From NCBI GenBank assembly GCA_026545765.1, contig CM048840.1, positions 80,938,877 to 81,002,876 of the forward strand: a DNA stretch of 64,000 bases. Reading direction: 5' to 3'. A program made the position numbers and the translations under genes. This document shows positions 37,719 through 49,873 of the stretch, piece by piece; the first letter of the stretch is position 1; each line of letters begins with the position of its first letter. Below the pieces are notes generated by a model. The model worked only from the letters and a program-made list of their open reading frames with translations, searched no databases and was not told where the DNA came from. Source of the stretch: Plantago major. Taxonomy: Eukaryota > Streptophyta > Magnoliopsida > Lamiales > Plantaginaceae.

Positions 37719-38929
37719 TCAAGACTTTTGTCGTTCAGCAGCCTGGTCAATAAACGACATAGTTAGAGGATTGTCAAAGATTATAGCTAGAATTTCAGAT
37801 TTTTATCAACCGAAACAGAATAGCAAAAAGAACTCGAATCATTTTAAACAGTATTTTCTCAGATACCAAAATCAAACAGCTCCACAGCAGTCCAAATGCT
37901 TTCCAACAACCAAATGATTAATAATATATGAGATCTAGATTAAGTAGACACAAGCCGGAACAGTTGCTTACCTTTCTCATTTTTTCAAGTACAGATTCTT
38001 CAAATGCCTTATATCCGGCGCCAACAACATTGCTCTCTCTTGCAACATCAGATTCGTCTCTCTCTCTCCACTGAATACTGCAGGTGATGAAGATGGTTGA
38101 AGAGGTAAAACTAGCAGAGGATTTGATATATCACCCAAAACGTTGCCAAGACTTGCAGCCTGCCAACAAAACATCTCCTTTAGAAACCAAAAGCAAAAAC
38201 ATAGCAGCAAGAAGTACAAAACAATGTTAACATGTAATTATGAATACTTACCGCTGCTTCCTTTGAAGCCATTACCACAAAAGCAGACCCTTTCTTCTTC
38301 CTGATTAATACATCTTCAACATGACCAAATTTCTCTAAAATCTCTGTCAATCTCTGTGCCGTGTAGTTTACACCACTCTTCTCCCAGGAAACTTTATGAG
38401 TTTTATCTTTATCGAATCCATTGCCTTCACCACTCGATTTATTCACTTCCTTCGCTTCTGTGTTTTTCTTATAGGGAGTTGAAACATCTCCCATTTTGTT
38501 AGAGTGCATAGCTCGTATTCTAGCAATCTCGTCCCTGAGTTTCCGGGCGATCATCTCTTCCTCCTCTCGAGCTTTCATGTTTGGATCAACAGCAAAAGCA
38601 GACCTCTCCCTTTCTTCAAGATCAGACATCATCTTCCTGCGCTTAGAATCATTCTGCCCTTGGCGTTGATATTGTCGCTGAAGCTTCTCTCGTTTCACTC
38701 TAAGTAAATCATCAAATGACTTCCTAGCCTTCTCATCCTTGAGAACCTCATAGGAAGTCTGAAGCTTTAGAAACCCAGTATGTGCATTAGGGTCATCCGG
38801 TCTCTTATCCGGATGCAACACCCTCGCCTTTGCTCCATAAGCTTTCTGAATATCTTGCTCCGAAAACATGGCACCTTCCTCACCGGACGGCAGTCCCAAA
38901 ACAAGATAATGATCAACCTCCATATCCAT
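37719..38929 (-). pseudogene. DNAJC17-like copy D6, frame lost in exon 2
   Basis: Exons 38929-38252, 38159-37972 and 37742-37719. Exon 1 intact. Exon 2 is 188 bases with the same one-unit CT expansion as D4, shifting the frame after SGERE. D4 and D6 look almost identical across the gene and its 3' flank, at an offset of 13,022 bases, pointing to a dimeric duplication or to copying between units. Confidence 0.85.
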
Positions 38930-39594
38930 ATCACCTACAACGGTATCTTATCAACTGCAAAAACGTAATAATATTCGAAAATTAAACAAAAAGCTTCCCC
39001 TGATACTCATATACAAACAAACAAAAGGTGAACTAATATGCTTCTGTACCGCCTATTCTACGCAAAGTCGATAGCAACAAATACTCAAACACTCCAATTT
39101 CCCCTTTATGGAATTTGGGGCATAATATATGATCTAGTTGACAAATTTCGTACAAACTGAAAGAAAACAAGCAGTAGCATTCAAGAAAAATCGAAAAACC
39201 AATCAATCTCAAATGGGATTTTAGTGAATTTGAATTTGGTTTCAATCCAATTGAAGACATCGGAAACCTAAAAGCCCTAATTGCAGCCACAAAAATGATC
39301 AATTTCAAAATAAAGGGGGAAAAGTTACCATTTAGAAAAAATACTTTACCCGCAAATAGCTGGCCGGAGATGATGGCGGATTGGTAGTGGTGGTGCCGCT
39401 GGTTGCTCCGGAGGTAGATTTTGTGGAGATTTTCAAGAATACTGTACTCAACTGGAGCAGCTCAACAATATTTCAAGTGACTGGAGTGGATTGGATATCG
39501 GTTATAATCGCATGACAAACAGTCTCTAATTTTTAACCGTAGTAGTGCCTCTTAAAGTTTGACTATTGTAAAATTTTCTCTCTTATTTTTGTTA

Positions 39595-39763
39595 GGTTGC
39601 GATACGCATACGCCCCCTTAATTTTTAAATGTGTTGCTATACGCCTCTTAAAGTACAATTTTCAGAATATTTATTAGTCAAAGCATGTGATACACATCAG
39701 ACGCAAAGCAATTATAAGGGGCATATAGCAACGCATTTTAAAGTTCGGGGGCAATTCGCAACC
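39595..39763. mobile_element. MITE-like inverted repeat (unit F)
   Basis: Same fold-back element as 13553-13721, both arms complete. Confidence 0.5.
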
Positions 39764-40434
39764 CATCAAAGATCAGGGCAAACCGCACAAATCGAATCAA
39801 AATTACTATGTACTTACAAACATCCTCACATTATACTAATTAGCAATACAAATTCACAATCAATATATCAATTGCACAAAGTTAACTAGCTAGCGTAATA
39901 TAGCTCCCATAAACATACAATTGATCTAATTAGTCGAAATTAACAAAATTCCCAATTTTGACAACAAGTAAGGGTTCCAAAACGCTCAACTAAATCATTC
40001 TAATCCTATTACATATACGAAAATATCAAATTAACAACCCTACATACTTCCAAACATCTTAACATTATACGAAAAATCCAAATTCACAATCAATATATCA
40101 ATTGAACATCTCAAAGTTAACACACTACCTAATATAAGCTTAACTAACTACTACATACTTACAATAAACATGCAATTGCTCAAATTAGTCGAAATTAACA
40201 AAATCCCCAAATTTGGCAAAGTTAGGGTTTTAGCCAAAATACCCTCGATTTATCTGAAAAAAGATGAAATTTGTTGACCACACAAGCTCCTTGTCCCACA
40301 GGCTTCGAGAAGACTCCGAAATTGGCCGGAATGGTCGAGATTTGGCCGGAAAGAGAGATTTGGCGAATTAAGAAATGAAGAGAAGAAGAACACGCGCAGA
40401 AATGATTCTGCTGGAGCCGATTGTATATTGATTT

Positions 40435-40785
40435 TAGCGACGGATCGCTATCCGTCGCTAAAATCCGTCGCTAAATAAATAGCGATGGATCGCGATCCGT
40501 CGCTATTTACAATTTTTTTTTATTTTTTTGTTTTTTTTTAATCCGGTCAACTTATTTAGGGACGGATTTAATATCCGTCCCTAAATAACGACGGATTTTT
40601 TTATCCGTTGCTATTTGGCGACGGAAAAACATCCGTCGCTAAATTAGCGACGGATTAGAGACGGATTGAGCGAATTCGCTCAATCCGTCTCCATTCCGTC
40701 GCAAAAATTAGCGATTCGTCGCTAAATAGCGACGGAATCTATCCGTCGCTACCGTCCGTCGCTAAATGCCGGATTTCTTGTAGGG
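40435..40785. mobile_element. CACTA end with 34-base palindrome (unit F)
   Basis: Longest version of the CACTA fragment. It contains a perfect 34-base palindrome centred on GAATTC at 40658-40691 that is collapsed in the other units. The terminus reads CTTGTAGGG, one base off CTTGTAGTG. Confidence 0.7.
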
Positions 40786-41684
40786 ATATAGAGTATCATT
40801 TAACTTTATTTGAGAGCCGGAGACTATAAAGTACTATATATTTTATGCTACTTTGCCATGATTAGTTGATCATTCTGCATCAACATTACTATTAGCGCAT
40901 CCAAACTTTTTTCGGATCGACCTTTAACGAACAAACAGTGATGTTTGAAATTATTGATACATTTTCGATCCACAAGCTAATAATTTTTGCTGACATGATA
41001 TTTTACACTTCATATTTATCTGTTTACGTTTACACTCCTCACGAATATTTCTAAAATACCAGTGTATCTGTAACAAGTTAACGGATTGACATTGTACCGT
41101 GGGTGGATTAAAATTGTAAAATTGTAAAGAGTAGAGAAAATATGTAAAGTGGATAAAAAGAAGAGTTATTATCCTAATCTGTAAAAGATGTAACGAATTT
41201 AATCACTTTATTGCCATTCGAGTTACAACATATCTTTAACATGCATGATTCAATAATTCAGCATAATTTTCTATTTTCGAAAAGGAGAAATTGTATAGTC
41301 ATGAAAGACTACTCACATAAGAAGCGACCAACCTTTCTGAGCACAAAGACTACTTTCCTTGAATCTCTCTATTTCTAGTACGTAATTTATATCCGGTTAC
41401 ATAATCTTTTACTAATCCTATCCAAAAACTACTACTACTAATCAAATATTACATCACCATTATTTAAACCTCTCCAAAACTACTATCCATACCTATTTTT
41501 CTCCTCGTCTAGTATCTATTTGGAGTCTTGTTACGGTGACATAGAGGTTGTTAATTAGTTTTGATCATCCCTTTATGTTCATTTGTTTGCTCGTTTGTTT
41601 GAGCATCCCATATGCTCGTTGTACACCGTGTGTAAGTGATTAATACTGAACTATTTTTTGCCGTCTCAGAAAAAGAAAGCAAAG

Positions 41685-43433
41685 ATGGGGATGGCTCAAC
41701 CGGGACGTACCGGGGCGTGTGGGTTCATGCTGCAGCTCCTGACGGGACGACGGTTCATGATGTTCGCCTCGATCCTGATCATGGCAGGCGCCGGGGAAAC
41801 TTACCTCTTCGGTGTCTACTCTAAGGTGATCAAATAGGCCCTCGGATACGATCAGACGACGCTTAACCTGCTGAGTACCTGTAAGGACTTGGGAACGAAC
41901 GTTGGAGTTTTGTCCAGCCTCATAGCCGAGGTTACCCCGGTGTGGTTTGTGCTCCTGGTCGGTTCGGCCATGAATTTCGTGGGCTACTTCATGATCTGGC
42001 TTTCTGTGAGTGGAAAGATTAAGAAGCCTACTGTCTGGGAGATGTGTGCGTACATCTGCATTGGTGCGAATTCGCAGAATTTCGCCAACACGGGGTCGCT
42101 TGTTACTTGTGTTAAGAATTTTCCTGAGAGTAGAGGGATGTTGCTTTGTTTGATGAAGGGGTTTGTGGGGCTGAGCGGGGCGAGTGTCACACAGCTTTAT
42201 TTGGCGATTTATGGGAACGATGGCAAGTCGTTGATCTTGCTTATCGGGTGGCTTCCGGCTGTTATTTCGATTCTGTTCGTGTTCAATATCCGGATCATGA
42301 AGATTTCGAGGCATCCGAATGAGGTGAAGGTGTTTCATCAGTATCTGGTTATCTCTGGTGTGATGGCTCTAGTTTTGATGGGATTGACTATTGCACAGAA
42401 GTATTTTACTTTCGCTCATGCTGATTATGTTATAAGTGCAACTAGTGTTTGTTTCTTGCTGTTTCTTCCATTGTTGATTGCTGTTAGAGAGGAATTAGCT
42501 ACATGGAACTTGAGAAGGAAACTAGCACAAGAAGTTCCTTCAGCTGTTGTTGTGGAACAACCACCGGTTGTAGTTTCAAATTCAGAAATCGTGGAGTTGC
42601 CAGAGAGCCCGAAAAAGGAAGAGCCAGTAGCTGAGACAGGCTGTTTCGAGAGTATATTTAAGAAGCCGAAAAGAGGTGAAGATTATACCATATCGCAGGC
42701 CCTGTTAAGCACTGACATGGTCATTCTTTTCGTGGCTACGTTCTGTGGGCTCGATTCCAGCTTGACTGCAGTCGATAACTTAGGCCAGATCGGAGAATCC
42801 TTAGGCTATCCACAACGGACCATTAGCACATTCGTTTCTCTGAGCATATGGAACTACTTCGGCAGGGTATTCTCCGGATTCGCCTCTGAAAAGCTGCTTC
42901 TGAAGTGGAAAGTGCCAAGAACACTGATGATGTCATTCGCTCTCGTCCTGCCAGCTATCGGTGATCTTATGATTGCTTTTCCTTTCCCAAGTTCAGTCTA
43001 CATCGCTTCATTACTCATCGGATTCTCCTTCGGTATCCAGCTAACGCTGTTGTTCATCATCATATCAGAGCTTTTCGGTCTGAAGTACTATTCGACTCTC
43101 TTCAACTGTGGTCAGCTGGCTAGCCCTCTCGGATCATACATAATGAACGTGGTGATAGTTGGGAGACTGTACGACAATGAGGCATTGAAGCAACTCGCTA
43201 GTAAAGGGCTGACGAGAACAATGGTGATGGAGCTCACATGTATCGGTAGCCAATGCTACAAAACGTCTTTCATTGTACTTGCTTGCACGAACCTGTTCGG
43301 GGCACTCGTCTCGTTGATTCTTGTGTACAGGACTAAGGAATACTACAGGAGTGACATCTACAAGAAGTTCAGAGATGAAATGGAAGCCAATGAGAAGAAG
43401 GAGATGGCAATGGTGAATCAAGTACAAAGATAG
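41685..43433 (+). pseudogene. NFD4-like MFS transporter copy T6 (unit F), single early stop
   Basis: 582 codons and stop. Codon 51 is TAG (41835-41837; TCG Ser in sisters). Codon 57 is CAG, so this break is independent of T2-T5. One in-frame codon is missing in VSLVSIW (it reads VSLSIW, near 42843). The rest is open with all membrane segments. Outer-type residues (SRHPNE, FNIRIMK). Possibly damaging substitutions include GASVTQ for GAIFTQ. Confidence 0.9.
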
Positions 43434-44275
43434 CCTTTTTTTTTTTTCTTTCTGTAAGATGTTTAAGTAGCAACAGTTTCTTTTATTTTTGTTTCAACTC
43501 AGTGTTTGTATTTCTTTCCTTTTACCGGTTTCTTAATGGAATATAGTTTTACTTTCACTTTTTACTATTCGTCCCTTTGCATTTTACTTCAGGTTATTCC
43601 TACAATTTTGTCTGTTCAAACACTAAATTAAGCTTATTGTGCATGAGTCTCAATGAACATGAATGTGCAAATTAGAACTCATAATCTTAACTTGTGTTGA
43701 AACTAGATTTACAGAAGTCATTATGTCGTAGTTTGAAAGAGCCAACCTAGTGTTCCAGAAACTAGGTTCCAGATTGGCACTGGAAGATTTGGAATCGGGC
43801 TAATCTCTTAATCATAATCGGAATTTTGCCAATATCCCATGCCAAGCCTCACCCGTAGTGAATTTTAAGGCCGAAAAGTGGACATGAAAGACGAAAGGTA
43901 GGTGAAATGTAACTGCAAACGTTTACCCAGTTCGACCAAAACTAATTCAGCATCCAACAAGAACAGCTAATAAATATCTAAACATCTGCACAACATCCAG
44001 TATGAAATCAAGATTTCTACTATTTCATTCCCTTTAGCAGCTTATAACAATACAAAGTAGTTCTACAAACCAATGACTACAACAAGAATCCATGTACTGA
44101 ACTTCCACAGTTCTCAGATGATATTTTACATCTACCATCAATTTTCCACTAAGAAAGAAGCGAAATATATAATGCATTCTTGTATCTCCAAGTTTGATCC
44201 TTGACTTCGATGGCATTCTTGTATCTCTATGTTTGATCATTTTCAACATCCATCCAAATGCTGCATTTGGCTTTC
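43434..44275. other. Tail-to-tail spacer, units F/G
   Basis: Transporter 3' UTR, AT-rich sequence with the conserved hairpin, DnaJ 3' region. Nothing else seen. Confidence 0.6.
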
Positions 44276-45483
44276 TCAAGACTTTTGTCGTTCAGCAGCC
44301 TGGTCAATAAATGACATAGTTGGAGGATTGTCAAAGATTATGGCTAGAATTTCAGATTTTCATCAACCGAAACAGAATAGCAAAAAGAACTCGAATCATT
44401 TGAAACAGAATTTTCTCAGATACCAAAATCAAACAGCTCCACAGCAGTCCAAAAGCTTTCCAACAACCAAATGATTAATAATATATGAGATCTAGATTAA
44501 GTAGACACAAGCCGGAACAGTTGCTTACCTTTCTCATTTTTTCAAGTACAGATTCTTCAAATGCCTTATATCCGGTCCCAACAACATTGCTCGCTCTTGC
44601 AACATCAGATTCGTCTCTCTCTCCACTGAATACTGCAGGTGATGAAGATGGTTGAAGAGGTAAAACTAGCAGAGGATTCGATATATCACCCAAAACGTTG
44701 CCAAGACTTCCAGCCTGCCAACAAAACATCTCCTTTAGAATCCAAAAGCAAAAACATAGCAGCAATAAGTACAAAACAATGTTAACATGTAATTATGAAT
44801 ACTTACCGCTGCTTCCTTTGAAGCCATTACCACAAAAGCCGACCCTTTCTTCTTCCTATTAATACATCTTCAACATGACCAAATTTCTCAAAAATCTCTG
44901 TCAATCTCTGTGCCGTGTAGTTTACACCACTCTTCTCCCACGAAACTTTAAGTGTTTTATCTTTATCGAATCCATTGACTTCACCACTCGATTTATTCAC
45001 TTCCTTCGCTTCTGTGTTTTTCTTATAGGGAGTTGAAACATCTCCCATTTTGTTAGAGTGCATAGCTCGTATTTTAGCAATCTCCTCCATGAGTTTCCGG
45101 GCGATCATCTCTTCCTCCTCTCGAGCTTTCATGTTTGGATCAACAGCAAAAGCAGACCTCTCCCTTTCTTCAAGATCAGACATCATCTTCCTGCGCTTAG
45201 AATCATTCTGCCCTTGGCCTTGATATTGTCGCTGAAGCTTCTCTCGTTTCACTCTAAGTAAATCATCAAATAACTTCCTAGCCTTCTCATCCTTGAGAAC
45301 CTCATAGGAAGTCTGAAGCTTTAGAAACCCAGCATGTGCATTAGGGTCATCCGGTCTCTTATCCGGATGCAACACCCTCGCCTTTGATCGATAAGCTTTC
45401 TGAATATCTTGCTCCGAAAACTTGGCACCTTCCTCCCCAGACGGCAGTCCCAAAACAAGATAATGATCAACCTCCATATCCAT
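44276..45483 (-). pseudogene. DNAJC17-like copy D7, one-base loss in exon 1
   Basis: Exons 45483-44807, 44714-44529 and 44299-44276. Exon 1 is 677 bases: one base missing near 44858 (cctattaat for cctgattaat) shifts frame inside the RRM after DVLI and ends translation about ten codons later. The lost base is the middle of a run also disturbed elsewhere, so error is possible. J-domain with HPD intact, exon 2 of normal length. Outer-type residues. Confidence 0.85.
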
Positions 45484-46133
45484 ATCACCTACACCGGTAT
45501 CTTATCAACTGCAAAAACGTAATAATATTCGAAAATTAAACAAACAGCTTCCCCTGATACTCATATACAAACAAACAAAAGGTGAACTAATATGCTTCTG
45601 TACCGCCTATTCTACGCAAAGTCGACTCAAACACTCGAATTTCCCCTTTATGGAATTTGGGGCATAATATATGATCTAGTTGACAAATTTCTTACAAACT
45701 GAAAGAAAACAAGCAGTAGCATTCAAGAAAAATCGAAAAACCAATCAATCTCAGATGGGATTTTAGTGAATTTGAATTAGGTTTCAATCCAATTGAAGAC
45801 ATCGGAAACCTAAAAGCCCTAATTGCAGCCACAAAAATGATCAATTTCAAAATAAAGGGGGAAAAGTTACCAATTAGGAAAAATACTTTACCCGCAAATA
45901 GCTGGCCGGAGATGATGGCGGATCGGCGGGTGGTGCCATTGGTTGCTCCGGAGGTAGATTTTGTGGAGATTTTCAAGAATACTGTACTCAACTGGAGCAG
46001 CTCAACAATATTTCAAGTAACTGGAGTGGATTGGATATCGGTTATAATCGCATGCCAAACAGTCCAAATTTTTAACCGTAGTAGTGCCTCTTAAAGTTTG
46101 ACTATTGTACGATTTTCTCTCTTATTTTTGTTA

Positions 46134-46302
46134 GGTTGCGATACGCACACGCCCCCTTAATTTTTAAATGTGTTGCTATACGCCTCTTAAAGTACAATTT
46201 TCAGAATATTTATTAGTCAAAGCATGTGATACACATCAGACGCAAAGCAATTATAAGGGGCATATAGCAACGCATTTTAATGTTCGGGGGCAATTCGCAA
46301 CC
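46134..46302. mobile_element. MITE-like inverted repeat (unit G)
   Basis: Same fold-back element as 13553-13721, both arms complete. Confidence 0.5.
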
Positions 46303-46973
46303 CATCAAAGATCAGGAAAAACCGCACAAATCGAATCAAAATTACTACGTACTTACAAACATCCTAACATTATACTAATTAACAATACAAATTCACAATC
46401 AATATATCAATTGCACAAAGTTAACTAGCTAGTATACTATAGCTCCCATAAACATACAATTGATCTAATTAGTCGAAATTAACAAAATTCCCAATTTTGA
46501 CAACAAGTAAGGGTTCCAAAACACTCAACTAAATCATTCTAATCCTATTACATATACGAAAATATCAAATTAACAACCCTACATACTTCCAAACATCTTA
46601 ACATTATACTAAAAATCCAAATTCACAATCAATATATCAATTGAACATCTCAAAGTTAACACACTACGTAATATAAGCTTAACTAACTACTACATACTTA
46701 CAATAAACATGCAATTGCTCAAATTAGTCGAAATTAACAAAATCCCCAAATTTGGCAAAGTTAAGGTTTTAGCCAAAATACCTTCGATTTAGCTGAAAAA
46801 AGATTTAATTTGTTGACCACACGAGCTCCTTGTCCCACAGGCTTCAAGAAGACTCCGAAATTGGCCGGAACGGTCGAGATTTGGCCGGAAAGAGAGATTT
46901 GGCGAATGAAGAAATGAAGAGAAGAAGAACACGCGCATAAATGATTCTGCTGGAGCCGATAATATATTGATTT

Positions 46974-47300
46974 TAGCGACGGATCCCTATCCGTCGGTAA
47001 AATCCGTCGCTAAATAAATAGCGACGGATCGCGATCCGTCGCTATTTACAATTTTATTTTATTTTTTTGTTTTTTTAATCCGGTCAACTTATTTAGGGAC
47101 GGATTTAATATCCGTCCCTAAATAACGACAGATTTTTTTATCCGTCGCTATTTGGCGAAGGAAAAACATCCGTCGCTAAATTAGCGACGGATTAGCGACG
47201 GATTAGAGACGGATTGAGCGAATTAGCGATTCGTCGCTAAATAGCGACGGAATCTATCCGTCGCTACCGTCCGTCGCTAAATGCCGGATTTCTTGTAGTG
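46974..47300. mobile_element. CACTA end (unit G)
   Basis: Same CACTA fragment; the middle palindrome segment is deleted on one side (ATTGAGCGAATTAGCG) and one subrepeat is tripled. Terminus CTTGTAGTG intact. Confidence 0.7.
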
Positions 47301-48198
47301 ATATAGAGTATCATTTAACTTTATTTGAGAGCCGGAGACTATAAAGTACTATATATTTTATGCTACTTTGCCATGATTAGTTGATCATTCTGCATCAACA
47401 TTACTATTAGCGCATCCAAACTTTTTTTCAGGATCTGACCTTTCGTCGAACAAACAGTGATGTTTGAAATTATTGATACATTTTCGATCCACAAGCTAAT
47501 AATTTTTGCTGACATGATATTTTACACTTCATATTTATCTGTTTACGTTTACACTCCTCACGAATATTTCTAAAATACCAGTGTATCTGTAACAAGTTAA
47601 CGGATTGACATTATACCGTGGGTGGATTAAAATTGTAAAATTGTAAAGAGTACATAAAATATGTAAAGTGGATAAAAAGAAGAGTTATTATCCTAATCTG
47701 TAAAAGATGTAACGAATTTAATCACTTTATTGCCATTCGAGTTACAACATATCTTTAACATGCATGATTCAATAATTCAGCATAATTTTCTATTTTCGAA
47801 AAAGAGAAATTGTATAGTCATGAAAGACTACTCACATAAGAAGAGACCAACCTTTCTGAGCACAAAGACTACTTTCCTTGAATCTCTCTATTTCTAGGAT
47901 GTAATTTATATCCGGTTACATAATCTTTTACTAATCCTATCAAAAAACTACTACTACTAATCAAATATTACATCACCATTATTTAAACCTCTCCAAAACT
48001 GCTATCCATACCTATTTTTCTCCTCGTCTAGGATCTATTTGGAGTCTTGTTACGGTGACATAGAAGTTGTTAATCGGTTTGATCATCCCTTTATGTTCGC
48101 TTTGTTTGCGCTTTGTTTGAGCATCCCTTATGCTCGTTGTACACCGTGTAAGTGATTAATATTGAACTATTGTTTGCCGTCTCGAAAAGAAAGCAAGG

Positions 48199-49873
48199 AT
48201 GGGGATGGCTCAACCGGACGCATCAAGGCGTGTGGGTTCATGCCGCAGCTCGACGGACGATGGTTCATGATGTTCGCCTCGTCGATCATGGCGGAGCCGG
48301 GCAACTTACCTCTTCGGTGTCTACTCTAAGGTGATCAAACGGCCCTCGGATACGATCGACGACGCTTAACTGCCGAGTCGCAAGGACTTGGGAGCGAACG
48401 TTGAGTTTTGTCCGCCAGATAGCCGAGGTTACCCGTGTGGTTTGTGCTCTGGTCGGTTCGCCATGAATTTCGTGGGCTACTTCATGATCTGGATTTCGAG
48501 TGGAAAGATTAAGAAGCTACCGTCTGGGAGATGTGTACATATCTGCATTGGTGCGAATTCTCGAATTTCGCCAACACGGGTCGATTGTTACTTGTGTTAA
48601 GAATTTTCCGAGAGTAGGGATGTTGCTTGGTTTGATGAAGGGGTTTGTGAAATTTGGGCGATTTTCACCTGACTTTATTAGGCGATTTATGGGAACGATG
48701 GCAAGTCGTTGATCTTGCTTATCGAGTGGCTTCCTACCGTTATTTTGATTCTGCTCGTGTTCAATATCCGGATCATGAAGATTTGAGGCATCCGAATGAG
48801 GTGAAGGTGTTTCATCGTTGTCCGGTTATCTCCGTGTGATGGCTCTAGTTTTGATGGGATTGACTATCGCATGTAAGTATGTTACTTTCTCATGCCGATT
48901 ATGTTATAAGTGCAACTGGTGTTTGTTTCTTCTTGTTTATTCCATTGTTGATTCTGTTAGAGAGGAATTAGCTACATGGAACTTGAGAAGGAAACTAGCA
49001 CAAGAAGTTCCTTCATTGTTGTCAGGAACAACCACCGATTTTAGTTTCAAATTCAGAATCGTGGAGTTGCCAGAGAGCCCTAAAAGGAAGAGCCAAGAAT
49101 GAGACAAAATGTTGAGAGCATATTTAAGAAGCGAAAAGAGGTGAAGATTATACCATATTGCAGCCTACATTAAGCATCGACATGGTCATTCTTTTCGTGG
49201 CTACGCTCGTGGGCTCGGTTCCACTGACCGCAATCGATAACTTAGGCGATTGGAGAATCCTTAGGCTATCCACAACGGACCATTAGCACATTCGTTTCTC
49301 TGGTGAGCATATGGAACTACTTCGGTATTCTCCGATTCGCCTCTGAAAAGTCGCTCGAAGTGGAAAGTGCCAAGAACACTGATGATGACATTCGCTCTCG
49401 TCCTTCCAGCTATCGGTGATCTTATGATTGCTTTCCCTTTCCCAAGTTCAGTCTACATCGCTTCATTACTCATCGGATTCTCGTTCGATATCCAAATTAA
49501 CTTGCATTCATCATCATATCGAGCTTTTCGTCAAGTACTATTCGACTCTCTTCAACTGTGGTCGTAGGCTAGCCCCTCGGATCATACATAATTAACGTGG
49601 TGATAGTTGGGGACCGTACGACAATGAGGCAATCAAGCAACTCGCTAGTAAAGGTGACGAGAACAATGGTGAAGGAGTCGACATGTATCGGTGTGATGCT
49701 ACGTAACGTCTTTCATTGTACTTGCTTGCACGAACTGTCGGGCACTCGTCTCGTTGATTCTTGTGTACAGGACTAAGGAATAGTACAGGAGTGACATCTA
49801 CAAGAAGTTCAGAGATGAAATGGAAGCCAATGAGAAGAAGGAGATGGCAATGGTGAATCAAGTACAAAGATAG
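48199..49873 (+). pseudogene. NFD4-like MFS transporter copy T7 (unit G), heavily indel-ridden
   Basis: Homologous to T1-T6 throughout but about 75 bases shorter, with dozens of one- to three-base losses and some substitutions spread from about 48070 to 49745. The last 100 bases of coding sequence, the 3' UTR and most of the upstream spacer are nearly clean. The changes cluster at CAG/CTG (gatcagacg reads gatcgacg) and at GG/CC runs. As read it encodes nothing. Either it decayed in isolation or the consensus here is poor; the sharp edges favour the second. Confidence 0.85.

Larger units (their letters stand above)
38930..41684. other. Divergent spacer, unit F (mosaic)
   Basis: The start matches core units D/E, but from about 39.2-39.7 kb onward variants match outer units B and G (for example gtcgaaatt and gacaacaag rather than gtagaaatt and gaaaacaag). 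Contents: DnaJ leader, MITE-like repeat, internal duplication, CACTA end, transporter upstream region. No gene seen. Confidence 0.65.
45484..48198. other. Divergent spacer, unit G
   Basis: DnaJ leader and probable 5'-UTR intron, MITE-like repeat, internal duplication, CACTA end and transporter upstream region, of outer type. This spacer is clean until about 48070, where small losses begin and continue into T7. No gene seen. Confidence 0.6.
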
